Part shown: piece after piece, positions 55,901 to 64,000 of the stretch
How positions within the stretch are numbered: position 1 is the stretch's first letter
Layout: each line of letters opens with the position of its first letter
Source: Apilactobacillus quenuiae
GTDB lineage: Bacteria; Bacillota; Bacilli; Lactobacillales; Lactobacillaceae
Direction of reading: 5' to 3'
Assembly (NCBI RefSeq): GCF_002994005.1
Contig: NZ_POSN01000005.1
Coordinates: forward strand, 1,466-65,465
Length of the DNA stretch: 64,000 nucleotides
Notes under the pieces: model-generated
Database searches by the model: none
What the model saw: only the letters and a program-made list of their open reading frames with translations
What the model was told of the DNA's origin: nothing
Position numbers and translations under genes: made by a program

Positions 55901-58900
55901 AATGCTTTACGATTATAAATTCCTGCATTATTGGCAATTGAACTCAATTTCGCATTATCAGATTGATCATCACCATTAACACCAGCTTGGTATGCCAACA
56001 AAAGGTTCTGATACAACTGGTGTTTTATATTATCATTTTTATAATCAGCCGGAATGCTCAAATCACCATTCATAATACTCATTAGACCATCATAAGCAAT
56101 TTTACCTAATGAATTAGCGTAGGAATTTTGTTCAGCAGTAGCAGAACTAGTATCACCATTAAAGCCAGCTGTATATGAATTATAAGCATTATTGTAAGTT
56201 TGTTTAGCTATTGTTTCAGTCGTAGAATCAGTATTATTAATATTATCAGCTTGATTGGGCACTCCCGCTAAAGCATTTGATAAGGCTTGTTTAGCATATA
56301 AACCAGCAATATTAGCAATTGAGTTAGCAGTAGCAATTGAACTGGTTGTATCACCATTAAAACCTTGTTTTGTCGAATTATAAGCAGCTTCATAATACTT
56401 ATTAAACTGTCCATTTTGTGAGTAACTATTATACTTTTTGTCTGCCAAAGAATCATTTATAGCTGCTTTAACCGCAAACCCAATGTTATTAGCATATACA
56501 TTTACATTATTGTTGCTACCTTTAATTCCATCTTGATAAGCTTGACGAGCATTATTATATGCCTTTTGCTGATCAGAGTTTCCCTGTGGATTAGCAGGAT
56601 TCCCAGCAATTACATCAGTTAATGCTTGTTGTGCTGATTGACCAGCAGTATAAGCAGCATTATATAATTGAAAATTATTATTACTGTTATTAATCCCAAA
56701 TCCAGCTTGATATGCAGTCATTGTATTTTGGGATGCAGTTTGAGCTAATTTATCTCCCGGCGCAACGTAGCTACCACCATAAATTAATTGATGTAAAACA
56801 TTATAAGAAACTAAACCAGCTTGATTGGCTGTGGTATTTTTATTGCCTAAATCTTGATAATTATTACCATTAATATCTTGGCCAAGATTATTATTTTGAC
56901 CGGCAATATAAGCATTTCTAGCATTTTCGTATGCGTCTTTAGTAAAAGGCTCACTTTGACTATTAGATAAATCATTGTTACCTGCAAGGGCATCTTGAAG
57001 TCCTTGATAAGAAGCTAAACCAGCTTGATTGGCAACATAGTTCTTATTTCCTAGATCTTGGTATTCATTATTATAACTATCTTTACCAGTATTATTATTT
57101 TGACCAGCAATATAAGCATGAATAGCATCGACATAAATACTTTGTAAATTAGTATTTTCCGTTGAATCATTAGAAGTCAAGTCAATATTAGTAATATTAG
57201 TTGTGGATAGATTACCATTATTTGCGTTTATCATGGCATCATAAACCACTTTACCAACACGACTAGCATAATCATTCAAACTAGTAATTTGACCTGATAA
57301 TCCAGTTTTATAAGCGGTTTGAGCATTTAAATATGCCCGCGTTTCCACAACATAATTAGGATTGGAGGTATCATTTGGATAATGCCCATAAGAATTAACA
57401 ATTACATCTTGAATTCCTTGATATGCAACTTGACCTAAATCATTGGATTCCTTATTAAAATTAGATATATTGCCATTTTCTCCTCTTGTACCAATATAAT
57501 AGGAGGTCTTTGAACCTTGATATATATTATTAAGATTATCTGAGTATGATTTTCCTGAAAAGTAATTGTCTTTATCTAAATTATAATAAACTGAATTACC
57601 ATTAACAGCATCCATCATTCCATCAAAAGCAGCTCGATTAGATCTATAGGCTTCATTATCTTGACCATTTTGAATATTTTTTTGCAAGTTTTGATAATCG
57701 TTCAGTGCGTTTTCATATGCTTGCTGCTCAGTATTTTTATATTTATTTTTGTTTATATTATTTGATATTGAATCTTGAACCCCAGCATTATATGCAAGCC
57801 CTGAAGCAAATGGTAATTGATTTTTATCAAATCCAGAATTATTATTCTGACCATCCGCATATAATATCTGAGCATTATCATATGCTTTATCATTTAAATC
57901 ATTATTATTATCACTAGAATTATTAGGACGAACATAATCTTTATAATTAGATGATTCTCCATATATGATGGCATTTAATCTTTTATAGGATACTTGTCCA
58001 GCTATATAAGCAAAGTCATATAATTCATGACTCTTATTAATTTCTGCAGTATTATTCTGATCTAAATCATTTTGTCCAGCTTTGTAATACTTTTGTGAAT
58101 TTGAATATGCCAGTTGTGATAAGTCATTATAATTATTGCTATTATCATAACCATTAATTGCATCATTTAAACCTTGCCTTGAAAGAAATCCTAATTGATT
58201 AGCTGCACTATTAGTATTATTATTTCTGCCTTGTTGTCCATCTACATATGCCTGCCAAGCATTATCATATGCTTGTTGTTCTAAATTTTTATATGAATCA
58301 CTGTAATTATTATCATTTTTAGGATTATTATTAATCGCATCTGATAACCCAAAATAGGCAGCATTCCCAATAGCATTAGCTTCTATATTTTGTTTGGCTA
58401 ATGTAGTATAAGTTTGATTCTTTTTACCCTCTTCATATGCTTGCCAAGCATTAATATAAGCTTGTTGTGACTGTGAATTATTAGAGTATCCACTAGATCC
58501 ATCGGGGCTACCATTAATCTCATCATTAATTGCTTTTAATGCGGCTTGTCCGACTGCCCATGCAATATTATTTCTCATTGCATCGGCATCAGTAATTGGC
58601 TTATTAGCTAATCCAGCATTATATGCACTTTGAACATAGTCATATGCGGCTTGTGCAAATGAGTTCTTAGCATTAGCCTTTGTGTTCTGATTACCAGCAA
58701 GGGCATCATTCAAACTATCATAAGCTATAATTCCAATACTATTAGCAAAAATATTTAAATTGGCTGTAGCGCTAGTATTATCACGAGTATTTTGTCCTGT
58801 ATAATAAGCCAAACGAGCATTTTCATAGGCTTTTTGTTTATTAGAATCAGTATAATAATTATTATTATCACTGGTTCCATTAATCATACTGTTTAGCCCA

Positions 58901-61900
58901 TCTTGTGCAGCTTGTCCTACTTGACTAGCATATGTGTTTAAATTACCGGAACCATTGTTATTTACATTTCCAGATGAAATTGCACTAAATGCTAATTGTG
59001 CATTATTATATGCATTTTGTTGTAATTGGTCTTGATATTTAGATTTATTATTATTACCACTTAATGCGTCAACGGTTCCTGTATAAGCAGCTAAACCAAC
59101 TTGATTAGCATATGGATTTAATCCGGCATTATTACTATTATTAATACCACTTGATCCATCATTAAATGCTGATTGCGCATTTTGATAGGCTTGTTGTTGC
59201 AATCCTGAATAGTTTTCTAAGCTATTACTATTATTGCTAATAGCATCATTTATTCCAGTTCTAGCAGCAATGCCGGTATTTAATGCCGTCTGACTTAAAT
59301 CATTAGTTACAAATTGAGTAGTATTGTTTAACCCATTGCCAAATAAGCTTTGTGCTAAATTATAATAAATATTTTGATTATTAATAAAATTATATTCACT
59401 AAGATTATTTGCGTTGCTAATAACATCCTTTAATCCATCATAAAAGGCTTGACCATTTTGGTATGCGTCTAAATCAAACGTTTGTTCATTTCTGGCAGGT
59501 GCTTGATTATTCGTATCTTGGTAGCCTTGCATCATTTGTGTTCCATATTGATATGCAGGATTAAATTGGTAAGCTAAACTACTATGATCATTATTGTGAT
59601 TAATTCCATTAATTAAATTTTGATAGCCAATACCATAATTAGCATCAGCATTGGAATTCTGATGATTATTTTGCATGACATCAAGTGCACCACTACCATA
59701 ATCAAATCCTAAAGTATACATAGCATTATTGGCATGGCCGTTATTAGTATTGTTGTTAACTACCCGATCAGTAAAACCATTGCTTACATCATTATAGACA
59801 GCATTATAACCTTGTTGCATGGCAAAAGTATTGGCTAGATTATATGTTAACTGAGCTTGATTATAACTATCATTATTCGCTTGATAGTCATTTAATCCTT
59901 TAATATAACCATTATAAGCATCTGTATAATAAGTTTTATATAAATTATGGGGATTTCCATTACTTGTGTATGGTTCATATTTATACCAATTTTTACCATT
60001 ATGGTAGTCATTAACATTGGTCTTATTATTAGAAACATTATCAATTGCATCAGCAATCGCATCATTTTCTGCATCTATATCTGATGGTTCATACGGACTC
60101 TTAACAAAGTTTTGTAATGTGGTGTTATCAATTGGATCATTCCCATATAATGGATTATTCAAAGCATCGCTAACATTAGCTGAACCATCATTATTTTTCG
60201 TTAAAGTTTGTGTTTCAATGTTATTAAAATAGTTAGCATTAACTTGAACTGTAGAATTAGGCGTACCTTTAGGTAATTCATAATAGAAAACTATTTGATC
60301 ACCATTTTGCGCATTTTGTGGTATCAATATTGAATCATCATATGGAACATTTCCATATGAAAATGTTGGATTAGCACTATTTGAGCTCCCAACACTAACT
60401 ACTTGATTAGGTACTGAGATATTAGAACCAGTATCATTTAGATTTGAAATGACGTTCCCATTTTGATCCAATAAAATAAACTTTCCATTCTTAAGAATGG
60501 ACGGATCAATTCTTTTACCATCAATATTAATTTGCAAATTAATATTGCCATTATTGGTCGACGACAAATTATTTACTTTGAAGGTACCAGTTAACACATT
60601 CGATTTATCAGCATTTTGTTGAACTTCAATTGGGCCATTAAAGTACCCTGTAGGGTTTGCTTGCTGAAAAGTTAAAGATTGGGCGTTTGTAATGTTGTCA
60701 TTAGAAGTTGTCATTCCACCATTAGCAGCATATGATATATTACCGCTGTTTGACTTGGGTACATAGATTTCATAATGCTGCGGTGAAACTCCATTTGAAT
60801 TAATCGCATATGCCGTATTATAGGCATAAATAGGTTCTTGATTGATAATTCCATTATTACCAACTTGTAGATTAACATTCCCAGGACTATCTAAATAAAG
60901 GCCATTTCCACTATATAATAATGTGGGATTATTTCCACTGCCATCAGTAGTAACTTTAAAATTACCACCTTTATTTACAAAAAGAGAATAGTAATTATAA
61001 ATAATGTCTCCGTTATAGCTGCTGGATGAATAAGTTCCACCATTGACTGAGTTAGTAACTCCATTTAAATCATCAGCATTAACGATTAAATTTCCACCAT
61101 TCGTAATTAATCCAGCTGTATAACTATTAGGAATCCATGGTGAGGTTTGACCTCCACCAAGATAGTTAGCATTCCCGGAATTTACTGCTCCATTCATATT
61201 AATAGTAACGTTTCCACCATCAATAATGGTTTGAGCGTTAGTAATATATAGTGGCTTAGCCACATAAGAGTTCCCTTTAGCATTAATAATTACATTGGCA
61301 TTCTTTTTAACAATAAAGTTTCCACTATTATTACCATTTAGGAATATTCCATCAGTAGTATCACCATAAGCTCCTGTATTAGGTTTTACTGCATTATAAA
61401 AAGGAAGTAGTTCCACATTAGCATCTTGTCCAACTACTAAATTATTTCCACCCATACCACTAATATTAGTGTCATGTCCAATTGCAAGTGAAGTTCCACC
61501 AGTAGTGCTGCCATAAAAATTAGCTCCAGATTGAATATTTAAATTCGCCGCTTCAATATTTTCTTGAGTAGAACCATTGTTAATCCCACTATTGCTCCAA
61601 TAGCTACTTTCATTGGTTACATTATAGTCATTAAATGGACTACGATAGACTCCCAATGAAAATAAGTTAACATTGCCTGAAATATCTACCCATCCATTTG
61701 CAGAAGAAGTAAACTGACCACCTACATACGTTAAATTGCTTACATGTAAAGTAGCATATTGATTTTCGACCTTTGCCATTCCCCAATAATTAGCACCATA
61801 AGCAGTCGCAAAATTTTTAACTGTTAAATTGTTACTATTATGATCAGGACTTCCAGCTGGATCTAAAGAATAAGTTAATCCCTGAAAGTCAGTAACGTGA

Positions 61901-63582
61901 TTTTGTCCATCAAAGGTTAAGTTATAGCTACTACCTGTTGGTTGTATATATACATAAGTATTATTATTTGTTGTTGCAGCATAATTTGTGGGTTGAAAAT
62001 CAATATCATTCATAAATCTAATATCTTTGATACTATTATTAGATTGAATTGTTACACCTTGAGCTGGTAATGATTGCGATTGCGTACTATTTTTTTGATT
62101 CTGGGTATCAATTGAGTTATTAATTTGAATTGCATTAGTTACAAATGCAGTCCCATTTTTAACCTTTGTTATGACATCATTGAATCCTAATTGATAATCG
62201 TCAGAAGACGCAGTTATACTCATTTTAGGTGCAAATGTTGATGGACTATTAACATTATAATTAAAAGTGTCATCTGCCTTAAACTGTTGGCTAATTGCAT
62301 CTTTAGCCCCTAAATATGATTGATCATAAGCATTATCCGAATTTTCAGATGGCCTATAAACATCGACACTATTAGGATCAGCACTCCATCTACCAGTTTC
62401 TGCATCATATGTTCCCTGTTCTTTTAGGAAGTAATTAACTCCCCAATTATAGGAATCCATATCTATTGGTGCTTGCACACCTGAATTAACAAAAACTTTA
62501 TCACTGCTTGGACTGACAACATTGGCATTTTGAGTTTTAGCCAATGGATCATTAACAGCTTGAACATTTTGCGTAGGGTCAGTAATACTATGTTTTTGAC
62601 TATTTAAATTAGGGTCAACACTTTTAGGATCATTGGGATTGCTAGCGTTATTACCATTGTAGCTTTTGACTGATTGTGTTCCTAAAGAGCCATTTAGACT
62701 ATTATAAGTTTTCCAGGCATCTTGAACCCCTTGATAACCACTTTGATAGTAGCGATTATAAGCATTAACATCTTGATTAACCGGTTGCTTAGCATCCAAA
62801 TGAATTGCATTCCATGCCGCAACGGCCCCGTTAATGGCGGCTTGTTTTTCTTCATCATCTAATGCATTCGAGGTGCTGGCCGTCAATTGTTGAGAAAAAA
62901 CTGATGCTAAAGATTTTTCATCCAAATCTTTTAGCATCCCATCAGATATATGAAAATTAGGTGCTTGCTCTGTTGTAGGAGTACCTGAACTTGGTATCCT
63001 TAATGAACCATGTTGTTCTTCATTATTTGCTGCAGAATTATGGACACTTGAAGCACTAACTGCTGCCTTAGATTCCGGTGAACCGTTGGCTGGAGCTTGT
63101 GATGATCCACTATTTGCTGCAGAACTATGACTACCTTGCGTACTAGCTGATCCTTGCGAACCACTATCACTGGCTGCTGAGTCATGCCCACTGGTTACAT
63201 TAGATGCTTTCGGTTCACTATTAACATGTCCATTATTATTGGATACATTTTGTACATTATGATCATCAGCTATTTTAGCTGGTTGTTCATCCTCATGATT
63301 ATTAGAATCATTGGAAGTTGATGGCAAACTTTTACCATTATTATTGTTATTAGTGGTATTACTTATTACTTGATTACCATCATGTTTTAAATTATCATTA
63401 TTAGTTATCGTTTCTTGATTAGTATTTACAGTATCAGCTTCAGCATTAGGTGAATTATAAATCGTAATCCCCGCTGCTCCTAAAGCTGCAAACATGGATA
63501 CTGAAATTGTAATCCATTGTTTTTTGACCTTATGTAAAACTTTTTTATCATTTATTTTATTAAACTCGTTCTTATTATACAT
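52945..63582 (-). CDS. Giant secreted repeat protein (3545 residues)
   Basis: One uninterrupted frame of 10.6 kb. Layout: N-terminal KxYKxGKxW-like export signal (about 1-50, ending NAEADT); a Ser/Asn/Gln-rich stretch (about 55-200); helical units with AAINGAVAAWN and YYQSGYQGVQDAW (about 225-480); a beta-helix-like region (about 500-1000) with many Asn/Gly turns; a small domain (about 1000-1130); then from about 1150 to 3230 roughly 35-40 units of about 55 residues on the pattern QKAYENAR.AY.AG...N.A..AG.AAY.GL.DAINGN. A Pro/Thr/Ser linker (about 3235-3265) leads to degenerate units and a C-terminal DUF5776-type SH3-like module (KPTGTYVYSSRKF, MTRMYLGNGEYVSSNK) likely binding the wall. AAGGAG lies 10 bases before the ATG. 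Probably an adhesin; comparable giant genes are known in Apilactobacillus kunkeei. Confidence 0.85.
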   Translation of the reverse strand: MYNKNEFNKINDKKVLHKVKKQWITISVSMFAALGAAGITIYNSPNAEADTVNTNQETITNNDNLKHDGNQVISNTTNNNNNGKSLPSTSNDSNNHEDEQPAKIADDHNVQNVSNNNGHVNSEPKASNVTSGHDSAASDSGSQGSASTQGSHSSAANSGSSQAPANGSPESKAAVSASSVHNSAANNEEQHGSLRIPSSGTPTTEQAPNFHISDGMLKDLDEKSLASVFSQQLTASTSNALDDEEKQAAINGAVAAWNAIHLDAKQPVNQDVNAYNRYYQSGYQGVQDAWKTYNSLNGSLGTQSVKSYNGNNASNPNDPKSVDPNLNSQKHSITDPTQNVQAVNDPLAKTQNANVVSPSSDKVFVNSGVQAPIDMDSYNWGVNYFLKEQGTYDAETGRWSADPNSVDVYRPSENSDNAYDQSYLGAKDAISQQFKADDTFNYNVNSPSTFAPKMSITASSDDYQLGFNDVITKVKNGTAFVTNAIQINNSIDTQNQKNSTQSQSLPAQGVTIQSNNSIKDIRFMNDIDFQPTNYAATTNNNTYVYIQPTGSSYNLTFDGQNHVTDFQGLTYSLDPAGSPDHNSNNLTVKNFATAYGANYWGMAKVENQYATLHVSNLTYVGGQFTSSANGWVDISGNVNLFSLGVYRSPFNDYNVTNESSYWSNSGINNGSTQENIEAANLNIQSGANFYGSTTGGTSLAIGHDTNISGMGGNNLVVGQDANVELLPFYNAVKPNTGAYGDTTDGIFLNGNNSGNFIVKKNANVIINAKGNSYVAKPLYITNAQTIIDGGNVTINMNGAVNSGNANYLGGGQTSPWIPNSYTAGLITNGGNLIVNADDLNGVTNSVNGGTYSSSSYNGDIIYNYYSLFVNKGGNFKVTTDGSGNNPTLLYSGNGLYLDSPGNVNLQVGNNGIINQEPIYAYNTAYAINSNGVSPQHYEIYVPKSNSGNISYAANGGMTTSNDNITNAQSLTFQQANPTGYFNGPIEVQQNADKSNVLTGTFKVNNLSSTNNGNINLQINIDGKRIDPSILKNGKFILLDQNGNVISNLNDTGSNISVPNQVVSVGSSNSANPTFSYGNVPYDDSILIPQNAQNGDQIVFYYELPKGTPNSTVQVNANYFNNIETQTLTKNNDGSANVSDALNNPLYGNDPIDNTTLQNFVKSPYEPSDIDAENDAIADAIDNVSNNKTNVNDYHNGKNWYKYEPYTSNGNPHNLYKTYYTDAYNGYIKGLNDYQANNDSYNQAQLTYNLANTFAMQQGYNAVYNDVSNGFTDRVVNNNTNNGHANNAMYTLGFDYGSGALDVMQNNHQNSNADANYGIGYQNLINGINHNNDHSSLAYQFNPAYQYGTQMMQGYQDTNNQAPARNEQTFDLDAYQNGQAFYDGLKDVISNANNLSEYNFINNQNIYYNLAQSLFGNGLNNTTQFVTNDLSQTALNTGIAARTGINDAISNNSNSLENYSGLQQQAYQNAQSAFNDGSSGINNSNNAGLNPYANQVGLAAYTGTVDALSGNNNKSKYQDQLQQNAYNNAQLAFSAISSGNVNNNGSGNLNTYASQVGQAAQDGLNSMINGTSDNNNYYTDSNKQKAYENARLAYYTGQNTRDNTSATANLNIFANSIGIIAYDSLNDALAGNQNTKANAKNSFAQAAYDYVQSAYNAGLANKPITDADAMRNNIAWAVGQAALKAINDEINGSPDGSSGYSNNSQSQQAYINAWQAYEEGKKNQTYTTLAKQNIEANAIGNAAYFGLSDAINNNPKNDNNYSDSYKNLEQQAYDNAWQAYVDGQQGRNNNTNSAANQLGFLSRQGLNDAINGYDNSNNYNDLSQLAYSNSQKYYKAGQNDLDQNNTAEINKSHELYDFAYIAGQVSYKRLNAIIYGESSNYKDYVRPNNSSDNNNDLNDKAYDNAQILYADGQNNNSGFDKNQLPFASGLAYNAGVQDSISNNINKNKYKNTEQQAYENALNDYQNLQKNIQNGQDNEAYRSNRAAFDGMMDAVNGNSVYYNLDKDNYFSGKSYSDNLNNIYQGSKTSYYIGTRGENGNISNFNKESNDLGQVAYQGIQDVIVNSYGHYPNDTSNPNYVVETRAYLNAQTAYKTGLSGQITSLNDYASRVGKVVYDAMINANNGNLSTTNITNIDLTSNDSTENTNLQSIYVDAIHAYIAGQNNNTGKDSYNNEYQDLGNKNYVANQAGLASYQGLQDALAGNNDLSNSQSEPFTKDAYENARNAYIAGQNNNLGQDINGNNYQDLGNKNTTANQAGLVSYNVLHQLIYGGSYVAPGDKLAQTASQNTMTAYQAGFGINNSNNNFQLYNAAYTAGQSAQQALTDVIAGNPANPQGNSDQQKAYNNARQAYQDGIKGSNNNVNVYANNIGFAVKAAINDSLADKKYNSYSQNGQFNKYYEAAYNSTKQGFNGDTTSSIATANSIANIAGLYAKQALSNALAGVPNQADNINNTDSTTETIAKQTYNNAYNSYTAGFNGDTSSATAEQNSYANSLGKIAYDGLMSIMNGDLSIPADYKNDNIKHQLYQNLLLAYQAGVNGDDQSDNAKLSSIANNAGIYNRKALDDSVNGRPDDTVNIYDFFERNSYNNTRKAYLAGLMGLTSGSDATLNANANQAGLAAFAGLNNMIYGNAAKAGSYSDGSFAQQAYNHAQQSYQAGENNLYNNYDSNANIENTIAYDAGQAAHVGLKDAISGNQNHLSNYVNNLIQRTAYNHAIIAYQAGTSGDFNSNQAKLDMIANNIGKAAYNGLIAAENNSKNNQPDHQDILAYQAYNQAQTAYDNGLNQQTDDTNSVANNAGKAANNALNDAIYNNNINQPSDINSPAGMIYKQIQQAYNLGINGITTTDNVSANNVGLAAHQGLFNIVNGKNDNVPVDQHLSQYQAYQYAQQSYVAGENSDNPNAGQLNIYAYRSGQAARNGLMDLIDNNSDETSRYSSDNFDQQAYSNARQAYLIGENSANNDGQSVATAKAMNNTAYDAGLAAYDGVKDAVDNKDNHEDGKYSELDRQAYVNASQSYNYGLNGNLNVKTGNVESYADQIGLAARRGILHAINGQSTPPTNALQKHAYLQAQQAYQAGQNNNHTAQNQQMAMLNKVANNAGLASYVGLQDAINNNSDHEANYRSNLVQFQAYINAQRMYQAGQSGHQDNSNSESIQAGTASKAGLNDAINGVPDNPNKYPDNLNQQKAYENARAAYQAGLTGDRQSNNAKLDSAANQAGYAVWINTKNNHNSNQPAKPNPTPSPNPAPTPTSTPSDNNQSMPTPPSKRPIKNDDGFKAGINAFANGRQPSLTGKSAAYINNFNRGYDEAEQGFNDKHNAIISNNAAYNDGHKNFHDYQKGIFDAQHNRQGRLNGNYAYQVGQQAYQAGMNGTVVNYNRIDKAYRSSYKYAYNLAYKKRLHDIPHYVYNYNTIYSYKVLKFNNKDRLIRYKKVERNKSHVFRVVGFRFTKTGKLYYRLAGGGWITSNRGYIDDAYYHKSRPAAKNKFRVIKPTGTYVYSSRKFSNHTMIRHLKKGDTFHVKYIETYGKMTRMYLGNGEYVSSNKTIVERIK

Positions 63583-63824
63583 AGCTTAACAACTCCTTCA
63601 AAAGCAGAATCACTATATTAAAAAATTATAGTTGTATAATAATTTCATTAGCGCAATCCTATAATACTCATAAAATTGCATTAACAATTAATGATAAAAT
63701 ATTTTATCAATTAATAAAAGCGTTACGAACTAAAAACTAAAATTAAAAGAATTTTTTATTTTAATTTTTTAGAATGATATAATCTAGTAGACTATTAATA
63801 AATGGATTTAGAAAAGGACTTTTT

Positions 63825-64000
63825 ATGAAATATAATAAAAAAAATAATCGTCATAAGTTTGACGATGTTAGTGTTGAAATTGGTCAGCAATTTAAAATGA
63901 CCATTAAAAGGATGGGCATTAACGGTGAAGGAATTGGTTTTTATGAACATAAACTAGTTTTCGTCACCGATGCTTTTCCTGGTGAAAAAGTCGTGGCTGA
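63825..64000 (+). CDS. RlmCD-type 23S rRNA uracil-C5 methyltransferase, N-terminal part
   Basis: 58 codons present before the window ends. The start MKYNKKNNRHKFDD is followed by a TRAM domain: VEIGQQFKMTIKRMGINGEG, then GIGFYEHKLVFVTDAFPGEKV. This is the N-terminal RNA-binding domain of the class I SAM-dependent RNA m5U methyltransferases, which modify 23S rRNA. GAAAAGGAC precedes the ATG, and a TATAAT lies at 63778-63783. Divergent from the giant gene across 242 bp that otherwise hold no gene. Confidence 0.85.
   Translation, partial: MKYNKKNNRHKFDDVSVEIGQQFKMTIKRMGINGEGIGFYEHKLVFVTDAFPGEKVVA

Noticed and set aside
52945-60100. CRISPR array or tandem DNA repeats in the giant gene
   Set aside because: The repeats are at protein level with diverged DNA and continuous coding; there are no short identical repeats with unique spacers.

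Overview
The window is AT-rich chromosomal DNA from a lactic acid bacterium of the Lactobacillaceae. The rsmG-parA-parB-DUF951-ychF-DUF1129-guaB string is typical of the origin-proximal region in that family. The surface-protein genes (WxL proteins, a GH70-like glucansucrase, a giant repeat protein with a KxYKxGKxW-like leader) and the short, AT-rich style fit the Apilactobacillus/Fructilactobacillus branch best. That assignment is inference; no species can be named from the sequence alone.

Layout. 1-490: 5' part of a 16S rRNA gene on the minus strand, with three tandem promoters behind it. 0.9-4.8 kb: tyrS under a tyrosine T-box, then a DUF4811/DHA2 drug-exporter pair divergent from a MerR regulator. 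5.5-8 kb: poly-N-acetylglucosamine operon (synthase, small membrane partner, deacetylase). 8-15 kb: gpmA, an AI-2E-family transporter, cfa, azlCD, dacA, guaB. 15-20 kb: DUF1129, ychF, DUF951, parB, parA, rsmG. 20-23.6 kb: nupC with a degenerate phosphopentomutase-like gene, an SGNH hydrolase and a ComK-like regulator. 23.6-43.3 kb: a long surface/cell-wall island with three GT-C-like membrane paralogues, a short GH70 protein, a WxL operon, and five paralogous secreted proteins carrying SH3-like modules. 43.6-46.3 kb: a slightly more GC-rich block with a LysR regulator, DUF2922, DUF1659, a ComX/SigH-like sigma factor and a GNAT acetyltransferase. 46.3-50.7 kb: a gene-poor accessory region with a type I toxin-antitoxin locus plus a decayed copy, three related candidate small RNAs, two tiny membrane proteins, a lone tRNA-Pro(CGG), and a three-gene toxin-antitoxin-chaperone operon. 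50.8-63.6 kb: a secreted propeller-like protein and a 3545-residue giant surface protein. 63.8 kb to the end: start of an RlmCD-type RNA methyltransferase.

Most interesting. The 49.3-50.7 kb operon encodes, in order, a protein with ADP-ribosyltransferase-like features, a small repeat-bearing protein and a SecB-like chaperone. That is the architecture of tripartite toxin-antitoxin-chaperone systems and resembles the anti-phage CmdTAC type, here in a Gram-positive lactobacillus. Other notable items are a phosphopentomutase-like protein that has lost its catalytic threonine and most metal ligands; a GH70 protein that keeps its three catalytic acids but has rewritten motifs around them; a 14-bp direct repeat with 21-bp period upstream of the competence-type sigma factor; and a repeated family of candidate small RNAs between the toxin-antitoxin loci and the tRNA.
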